Source: Candidatus Hestiella acidicharens
GTDB taxonomy: Archaea > Thermoproteota > Thermoprotei_A > Sulfolobales > Acidilobaceae
DNA length: 11,754 bases
Reading direction: 5' to 3'
NCBI GenBank assembly: GCA_015523575.1
Contig: WAJZ01000019.1
Coordinates: 1-11,754, forward strand
Shown here: piece after piece, positions 7,110-11,754 of the stretch
Position numbering within the stretch: the stretch's first letter is position 1
Layout: each line of letters opens with the position of its first letter
Notes under the pieces: generated by a model
Seen by the model: only the letters and a program-made list of their open reading frames with translations
Database searches by the model: none
Told to the model about the DNA's origin: nothing
Program-made: the position numbers and the translations under genes

Positions 7110-9518
7110 CTACCCAGTCCATTTATAGATAAACACAACAACGCTGTAGAAGTCTACAGACTTTCCAAGGTTAATGTTAGCTGGATTTGATATGAAGATA
7201 GCAACTGGTACGAAGTGCTTTAAAGGAAATGGGTTTATAATTTCTGGAGTTAAACCTGTATTGGAAGCGTATGCAATCCCTGCTGGTTCAAATGAAGTAG
7301 CATTTTTTAGAAAGAGCGCATTTTTGCCAAATACACCATATTGCTTGAGGTCTTTAATACCATTGAGCATCATACTATAAAGGAGCGTGTTTAACACAAC
7401 AGTAACGTTCTTCCTTGGAGATCCTATGAGACCTGGAAATTGTATAAACGTATCTCCTTGGTAAGTTGTTTCTGAAGAATAGTTAGTAAATAAGGGAGTC
7501 GGAGTATACGGGTTGATTCTATAGGCAATTCTTAGCATCTGGAAGGATTTGGCCATGTCTCCCATACCATAGGTTATTGCATAAAGGCCCTGGCTCTGGC
7601 TTATAGGAACTATGTTTGGGTATGGGAACATAATCACGCTCCTTGTTGAATTATTATATTCTCCAACAAATACCTCATATGTTAGTAAATAGGTATTATT
7701 TGGTTTTGCATGAAAATATTTCAAGAGGGCAGAGGAAGCGTTTGGGTTTCCAGTCAATATCCTCGCCAATATTTGTATCTGCGTCCCATTTAGTGTGGCC
7801 CCATCAGCAACCGTTGTTCTGTTTGAAATTACACCAATCCAATATCCATAGTCCCACCAGCTTACTACAAGGGCGTTATTGCTAGTATTGTGTTTTAAAT
7901 AATTTAAAGCCAAGAGCCAGGCGTTGTTCAGAGGAACTAGCGCCTTTGGGCCTGAGGGAGTCTGGAAGCTCAAGGGTTGCATCCACCCAGTCTTTATGGC
8001 AGGTGGCATATAATGCATTGAGGTATAATCTTGGAATGCATAGTAAACACCAAAGCCAGCAACTATACCAAAGAGTAGAAGACCCAAAACCAGGGCTGCG
8101 GGTTCTACTTCCTCCTTTTTCCTAGTTCTAATCTCTTTCACCTTTTGTTCCTTCTTGATACCAAATAGTAAGCCTATGGTAATTCCCGCCGCTATGTCAA
8201 AGAAGTAGTTTGACGTTGCTATAAAGTACGATTCATTAGTGGTTCCATAAAGGAATATGAAGGCTGCTATGAAAAATACAACTATTAGCGTTTCGCCTAA
8301 ACTCCTTTCCTTATTCCTTATTAAATGATATGACAATATGATTAACCCTATTATAGTAACTATAATAGCTGGCCCAAACGACTGGAATATTGTAGAAAGA
8401 GAGCTCTTAGCATATTCTGCTACCGTTAGCGAAACGACGCTAGTCCCCGACGGTAACACACCTAGGGCTAGAAGAACCCTGGAAGGAAAAGTTATTATAT
8501 TTGAATATATTGCTACCCCGACTAATGCTACCCCAGCAATTATTACCCATGCTTGTACCTTGTTGTCATATTTTCTAGTTAATCCTATTTTGTCTAGCGG
8601 TATCTTGTCCATATATACCTCTATTGCATAGACTGCCAAGAGGATTGGTATCGCTAGACCTATATCCCTTGTAAAGTAATGTATGCCTACATCGGGCGAA
8701 GAGATTACAGAAGTTGCAAAGCCTAGGGAGAGCAAGAGAAGCTTCAAAAACCTATCCCTTGTCGGCTTTGCCATTAATGGATCTATCAGCAATAGGAGAG
8801 AAATTATCAGGGTTATGAAGCTATACCCTCCCCACATCCAAGATACGAAGCCAGCAAACAAGCCCCCTACATACATGTAAATTAAAGACCTTACCTTCTT
8901 GAGTGACTTGAATCCAAGGACCATGAACAAGAATCCAAGCGTAAAGAATGCAAGGCCAGCATTTGTTTTTCCAGGATAGTCTGCAAAGGCCTTGAATAAA
9001 AATGCCCCAGGATAGAAAGCAAAAGCTATGGATGAGGCTATTCCGGCCAACCTTGAGTTTGTAAGTTTCCAGACCATAAAGAACATTACAATAGTGTCTA
9101 ATCCTGCAAGGAACACCGGCTGTAGGGCAAGGGTCTGAATAACGCTAAGCCCAAACCTCCCTGTAATGTATTTCGTTACAAGCGCTATCAGCATTGCACC
9201 ACCTACGTATTCTGTCTTCAGGAAATTCCTTCCCCATGGATACCAGAACATCTTCACATCTTTAAGCGGGGCTAGGTTAAAGACTCCATGATGATAAAAG
9301 TAATTGGAAAGCCAGTAAAGTATCCAAGGGTCATTACCATTAACCATATTGGTACCATACAATATGCCTGGTATTAACCTCAGGTATACTGTTATTATTG
9401 TAATTATGATAGCTATTCCAATCGCTATAATTGTGCCAATCCTGCCGTTAAGCCCCTCTATAAGGTCAGCCTTGAAAGTTGCTTGTAGGTGGCCTCTACT
9501 TTTTTTATGTTTGCTCAA
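7110..9518 (-). CDS. aglB: dolichyl-phosphooligosaccharide-protein glycotransferase (oligosaccharyltransferase STT3/AglB)
   Basis: The membrane enzyme that moves a lipid-linked glycan onto Asn in N-X-S/T sequons of exported proteins. The 802 residues comprise a membrane domain (first segment about 28-47, last about 475-494) and an exterior C-terminal domain (about 494-802). Family motifs: first acidic site D63 in GNDPWILYW; the flexible-loop TIXE motif as TVAE (365-368); WWDYG at 554-558; and a DK motif D654-x-x-K657. The second acidic motif, normally DxD or DxH, reads D180-Y-P here, so one expected metal ligand appears to be Pro182. The exterior domain contains ten sequons. The TTG start at 9518 is fixed by a strong GGGGGG site (9524-9529) five bases away, and no nearby in-frame ATG exists. 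serS follows on the same strand. No other glycan-assembly gene is in the window. Confidence 0.95.
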   Translation of the reverse strand: MSKHKKSRGHLQATFKADLIEGLNGRIGTIIAIGIAIIITIITVYLRLIPGILYGTNMVNGNDPWILYWLSNYFYHHGVFNLAPLKDVKMFWYPWGRNFLKTEYVGGAMLIALVTKYITGRFGLSVIQTLALQPVFLAGLDTIVMFFMVWKLTNSRLAGIASSIAFAFYPGAFLFKAFADYPGKTNAGLAFFTLGFLFMVLGFKSLKKVRSLIYMYVGGLFAGFVSWMWGGYSFITLIISLLLLIDPLMAKPTRDRFLKLLLLSLGFATSVISSPDVGIHYFTRDIGLAIPILLAVYAIEVYMDKIPLDKIGLTRKYDNKVQAWVIIAGVALVGVAIYSNIITFPSRVLLALGVLPSGTSVVSLTVAEYAKSSLSTIFQSFGPAIIVTIIGLIILSYHLIRNKERSLGETLIVVFFIAAFIFLYGTTNESYFIATSNYFFDIAAGITIGLLFGIKKEQKVKEIRTRKKEEVEPAALVLGLLLFGIVAGFGVYYAFQDYTSMHYMPPAIKTGWMQPLSFQTPSGPKALVPLNNAWLLALNYLKHNTSNNALVVSWWDYGYWIGVISNRTTVADGATLNGTQIQILARILTGNPNASSALLKYFHAKPNNTYLLTYEVFVGEYNNSTRSVIMFPYPNIVPISQSQGLYAITYGMGDMAKSFQMLRIAYRINPYTPTPLFTNYSSETTYQGDTFIQFPGLIGSPRKNVTVVLNTLLYSMMLNGIKDLKQYGVFGKNALFLKNATSFEPAGIAYASNTGLTPEIINPFPLKHFVPVAIFISNPANINLGKSVDFYSVVVFIYKWTG

Positions 9519-9562
9519 ACTTTCCCCCCACAGTCCTTGTGTGTATTAATAATCCTATTTAG

Positions 9563-9572
9563 ACTTAAATAG
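9563..9572 (-). promoter_or_regulatory. candidate TATA box for aglB
   Basis: On the minus strand this reads CTATTTAAGT. It predicts transcription from about 9541, leaving a leader of about 22 bases that holds the GGGGGG ribosome site. Confidence 0.4.
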
Positions 9573-9585
9573 TTTAATGGCATTA

Positions 9586-9610
9586 TATGATTGTCAAACT
9601 TCAGATCATA
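9586..9610. repeat. short inverted repeat in the aglB-arcC divergent spacer
   Basis: TATGAT at 9586-9591 and ATCATA at 9605-9610 are perfect inverted arms separated by 13 bases, between the two candidate divergent promoters. The spacing could suit a dimeric regulator, but six-base arms in AT-rich DNA can arise by chance. Confidence 0.3.
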
Positions 9611-9652
9611 AATGAGGGGTCTAAATTTGAAAGGCCTGGTTGCCTGTTGCTA

Positions 9653-9690
9653 TTAAATATATTAAAACCTTCGTCAACAATATATTAATT
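9653..9690 (+). promoter_or_regulatory. candidate promoter of the carbamate kinase gene
   Basis: Two AT-rich elements, TTAAATATATTA (9653-9664) and AATATATTAATT (9679-9690), precede the gene. The first would give a start near 9685 and a leader with the GGTGG ribosome site; the second would give an essentially leaderless ATG at 9710. The presence of GGTGG favours the first. Confidence 0.4.
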
Positions 9691-9709
9691 TGTCAATTAG
9701 GTGGTATCA

Positions 9710-10618
9710 ATGAAAACATTGATAGCCTTGGGAGGTAATGCCATACAAAGGAAAGGTGAGGAGGGTAGCGTTGAAAATCAATGGAGAAACGTAAGAAAGG
9801 CGGTGAGCATAATATCGGAAGCTATTAAAAATGACAGCCTTGTTGTCACGCACGGCAACGGCCCCCAGGTAGGCTATATAACTGCTGCCCTACACGAAGC
9901 GAACCTCGGAAATATTATAACGTTAGATATCGCTGACGCTATGACCCAAGGCTGGATTGGATATATGCTACAGCACTGCTTCCATTCCCTGAATAAAAAT
10001 GCTATAACAATCCCGACAAGGGTCGTCGTGCTAAAAAACGACCCTGCTTTTTTAAGGCCAACAAAGTTTGTAGGAAAATATTACTCAAAGGAAGAAGCCG
10101 AGGTGCTATCAAAGACTTTTGGATGGGTATTTAAGCAGGATCCCAGAGGTGGGTATAGGAGAGTCGTTCCAAGCCCTATGCCCATAGATATATTGGAGAT
10201 TGATGTTATAAAAAAGCTGTTAGAAGAAAAATACATAGTAATAGCCGTAGGAGGAGGTGGGATACCAGTTATAAAGGAAAATGGAAAATACTCACCAGTA
10301 GAGGCAGTTATAGATAAGGACCTAGCAAGCTCTTTGCTAGCTAGGAAAATAAATGCCGATAGGTTTATAATATTGACAGATGTAAATGGGGTTGCACTAA
10401 ATTATGGAAAAGAAAACGAAGAGTGGATAGAGAAGATAAGGGTTAAAGAGCTCAGAGAACTCTACGATAAAAAAATGTTTCCTGAAGGATCCATGGGCCC
10501 AAAGGTACTCTCTGCAATAAAGTTTGTGGAATCTACAGGAAAATATGCAGTAATTGGAAACCTAGACGATGCTGTAAATGTAATAGAAGGGAATTCTGGG
10601 ACTATGGTTATCCCTTAA
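9710..10618 (+). CDS. arcC: carbamate kinase
   Basis: A cytoplasmic amino acid kinase-fold enzyme that interconverts carbamoyl phosphate plus ADP with ATP plus carbamate. The 302 residues carry ALGGNAI (6-12), THGNGPQVG (47-55), the lobe segment DPRGGYRRVVPSP (144-156), VGGGGIPV (180-187), VIDKDLASSLLA (200-211), the nucleotide site LTDVNGVALNYG (222-233) and FPEGSMGPKVLSA (257-269). Length and motifs are complete. ATG 9710 is preceded five bases away by GGTGG (9700-9704); GTG 9701 lies within that site and is unlikely. It stands alone, with no arginine deiminase or ornithine carbamoyltransferase gene in view. In Pyrococcus, a kinase of this family serves to make carbamoyl phosphate, so the direction in vivo cannot be read from sequence. 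UMP kinase and glutamate kinase are excluded by the motifs. Confidence 0.95.
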   Translation: MKTLIALGGNAIQRKGEEGSVENQWRNVRKAVSIISEAIKNDSLVVTHGNGPQVGYITAALHEANLGNIITLDIADAMTQGWIGYMLQHCFHSLNKNAITIPTRVVVLKNDPAFLRPTKFVGKYYSKEEAEVLSKTFGWVFKQDPRGGYRRVVPSPMPIDILEIDVIKKLLEEKYIVIAVGGGGIPVIKENGKYSPVEAVIDKDLASSLLARKINADRFIILTDVNGVALNYGKENEEWIEKIRVKELRELYDKKMFPEGSMGPKVLSAIKFVESTGKYAVIGNLDDAVNVIEGNSGTMVIP

Positions 10619-10654
10619 TAAGAGCTATGCAGCCACCATTTTCTCGGCCTCAAA

Positions 10655-10662
10655 CTTTTTAT
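10655..10662 (+). terminator. possible T-run terminator after arcC
   Basis: CTTTTTAT lies about 40 bases after the arcC stop on the coding strand and would give a U-rich 3' end of the sort used by archaeal polymerase. No strong hairpin precedes it. Confidence 0.3.
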
Positions 10663-10677
10663 CTCAACATTAAAGTA

Positions 10678-10747
10678 AGCTAACTTACCCAAGCCAAAAA
10701 GCTATAGTATTACAAGCTCAGCTACAAACCAAGCTGTTCTTTAAGCT
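10678..10747. repeat. cluster of AGCT tetranucleotides in the convergent spacer
   Basis: Six copies of AGCT begin at 10678, 10700, 10715, 10720, 10732 and 10744, with a seventh at 10623. Most are preceded by A. AGCT is self-complementary, so copies could pair in RNA or serve as repeated protein sites. The patch also has a five-base hairpin, GTAAG-CTAA-CTTAC, at 10675-10688. It lies between the ends of two convergent genes and no function is known to me. Confidence 0.4.
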
Positions 10748-10749
10748 GA

Positions 10750-10986
10750 CTAACTCCTGGTCCCAGAAAGGTGCTTTAAGCCAAGCCTCCTATATGGGCA
10801 ATCCATCCATAAGTTCTCGCACTTGCTCACCTTGCTCCTAGTTATGAATGAGTCAAGAATCTTACACTTAGCAAAATAGCTTCCATTCCTCTCGATAACC
10901 TCGAAGAATTCGCACCCAGACTTCGGTTTGTAGCTGAGAGAGTAGATCTCTGGAAATACGATCTTTTCTTGAAAGCCTTTAGACAA
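10750..10986 (-). CDS. small four-cysteine protein, putative metal-binding
   Basis: I do not recognise a named family. The 78-residue protein has Cys at 25, 41, 56 and 63, spaced x15, x14 and x6, ending in CENLWMDCPYRR. Four cysteines in a small, basic, soluble protein suggest a structural zinc site or an iron-sulfur cluster; which one cannot be read from sequence. There is no signal peptide or membrane segment. The TTG start at 10986 is supported by GGTGA (10991-10995) four bases upstream and by a TATA-like element at 11015-11027. It follows the Nre gene by 47 bases on the same strand, so it could also be read through from it. Aromatic residues around the cysteines and good start signals argue for a real gene. 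The link to DNA repair is only positional. Confidence 0.75.
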   Translation of the reverse strand: MSKGFQEKIVFPEIYSLSYKPKSGCEFFEVIERNGSYFAKCKILDSFITRSKVSKCENLWMDCPYRRLGLKHLSGTRS

Positions 10987-11014
10987 CCTTTCACCCGTGC
11001 TAGATAGACCATAA

Positions 11015-11027
11015 GCCTTTAAAAGGC
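11015..11027 (-). promoter_or_regulatory. palindromic TATA-like element before the four-cysteine gene
   Basis: GCCTTTAAAAGGC has perfect six-base inverted arms around one central base. Read on the minus strand it contains TTTTAAAG, which would place transcription start near 10995, immediately ahead of the GGTGA ribosome site. The GC-flanked symmetry could also be an operator overlapping the TATA box. Confidence 0.4.
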
Positions 11028-11033
11028 ATATGA

Positions 11034-11754
11034 CTACTCCAAATATTTAGTAAGATCCTTTCTAGCCCTTAAAAGCGATAGGGAACCAATTATGGCCTCT
11101 GCGTCAGCCCTCATCCAACCCCTTATAAACAGCAATACCTCATCTAAAGTATGTGCCTTCGCTACAGCACCTTTAATAAAGGAGTTTCTCATAGTTTCCC
11201 TTATGTGCCAGTTGCCAACTGGTGCATAATACGATGGTAGGATTTCCCTTAGTATAATAGCATTTGCCCTTCTCCTTTTCCTATAGAGAAACTCCAAGAG
11301 GGAGATTCTAGCTGCAGAAAAACCTCCATCCATAGAACTGACCCTTCCCAGGGGATCCTCCCTTATTATATTAATAACTGGCTTTTTAGCATTCATCGTC
11401 CAAACCGTTGATGGATGCCAAACCTCTGCCCATTCCACATATCCCTCCCCGGGCATTAAAATAGTTAAGAACCTATTGCCCAAGTATTCACCCTCATAAA
11501 GCTCATATTCACTTACCTCATTATAGTCCCTTATCGTGCCCCTAAGCTTTCTTGATATTATATCATCTATAGCAGTTATTGACCATCTTGTTGGAACCAT
11601 CCTCCTCTGCTTTATTTTGCCCAAAAAACCTAGGCTAAACATGTTTTGTATCATATACACGTCGATACCAGCCGAGTATAGCTTCCACACAGCGGATTCC
11701 GCTTTAAGGTCATCCCATATTACCTTTTCCATGGCTGAACTCAGCTTTGGGTTA
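11034..11754 (-). CDS. nreA: Nre family DNA repair protein, C-terminal part (gene cut by window edge)
   Basis: This is the C-terminal part of an archaeal Nre protein (DUF650/DUF651), a family linked to DNA damage tolerance together with PCNA. The frame stays open to the window edge: seven residues (NPKLSSA) precede the internal ATG at 11732, so that ATG is not the start. The N-terminal portion, including any zinc site, lies outside. Numbering from that ATG, the family signature RRMVPTRWSITAIDD is at 43-57, followed by WAEVWHPSTVW (101-111), MDGGFSAARISLLEFL (134-149) and YYAPVGNWHIRETMR (168-182). The last residues, RKDLTKYL (224-231), resemble a PCNA-interacting PIP box, QxxLxxFF, with Arg for Gln and Tyr-Leu for the aromatic pair. 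NreA versus NreB is not resolved by this part alone. The small four-cysteine gene follows on the same strand. Confidence 0.9.
   Translation of the reverse strand, partial: NPKLSSAMEKVIWDDLKAESAVWKLYSAGIDVYMIQNMFSLGFLGKIKQRRMVPTRWSITAIDDIISRKLRGTIRDYNEVSEYELYEGEYLGNRFLTILMPGEGYVEWAEVWHPSTVWTMNAKKPVINIIREDPLGRVSSMDGGFSAARISLLEFLYRKRRRANAIILREILPSYYAPVGNWHIRETMRNSFIKGAVAKAHTLDEVLLFIRGWMRADAEAIIGSLSLLRARKDLTKYLE

Noticed and set aside
7174..7885. Plus-strand open frames opposite the aglB exterior domain
   Set aside because: They cover regions encoding WWDYG and DxxK of AglB on the other strand and show no domain of their own.
8338..8880. Plus-strand open frames opposite the aglB membrane domain
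   Set aside because: They are complements of hydrophobic codons of AglB, with no start signals or family resemblance.
10619..10749. C/D box guide RNA in the intergenic spacers
   Set aside because: I looked for a TGATGA C box paired with CTGA on both strands here and in the spacers at 22-133 and 9519-9709 and found no matching pair.
11034..11732. Complete 232-residue protein starting at ATG 11732
   Set aside because: The frame stays open to the window edge and the residues before the ATG continue the Nre family sequence, so the gene is longer and only partly present.

Overview
This window looks like chromosome from a thermophilic crenarchaeon (Thermoproteota). The evidence is gene content: an Ard1-type N-terminal acetyltransferase, a fused CoaBC, ammonia-only NadE, an AglB/STT3 oligosaccharyltransferase, an archaeal SerRS with ASTR in motif 3, and an Nre repair protein. 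The signals agree: archaeal GGTG/GGTGA Shine-Dalgarno sites, AT-rich TATA boxes about 26 bases before likely transcription starts, frequent GTG and TTG starts, and heavy use of ATA (Ile) and AGG/AGA (Arg). I cannot fix the order from sequence alone; Desulfurococcales, Acidilobales and Fervidicoccales relatives are reasonable guesses. I see no insertion sequence, integrase, CRISPR array, toxin-antitoxin pair or phage gene.

Layout. The left edge (1-21) is the 3' end of a tRNA without an encoded CCA. A minus-strand Ard1/RimI acetyltransferase (134-712) is divergent from a cofactor pair on the plus strand: coaBC (coenzyme A) overlapping nadE (NAD), 873-2937. An unrecognised minus-strand protein with a likely winged-helix domain and helical tail (2960-3613) is divergent, across about 70 bases, from a two-gene ABC-2 exporter (3686-5670) whose ATPase and permease genes overlap by four bases. 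Convergent to the exporter is serS (5674-7047), downstream of aglB (7110-9518) on the same strand. An arcC-like carbamate kinase (9710-10618, plus) is divergent from aglB. The right end carries a 78-residue four-cysteine protein (10750-10986, minus) and the C-terminal part of an Nre repair protein (11034 to the window edge, minus).

How the genes relate. Most are housekeeping: protein N-terminal acetylation, CoA and NAD synthesis, tRNA-Ser charging, N-glycosylation of surface proteins, carbamoyl-phosphate/ATP metabolism and DNA repair. A cross-link visible in sequence is that the exporter's extracytoplasmic loop holds five N-X-S/T sequons, all of that protein's sequons, and AglB's own ectodomain holds ten; both could be substrates of AglB.

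I see no clear new multi-gene system. The least explained items are the winged-helix/coiled protein opposite the exporter, the four-cysteine miniprotein, an AGCT-rich intergenic patch, an AglB with an unusual second acidic motif, and an Ard1 with an insert about 25 residues longer than the Sulfolobus protein.
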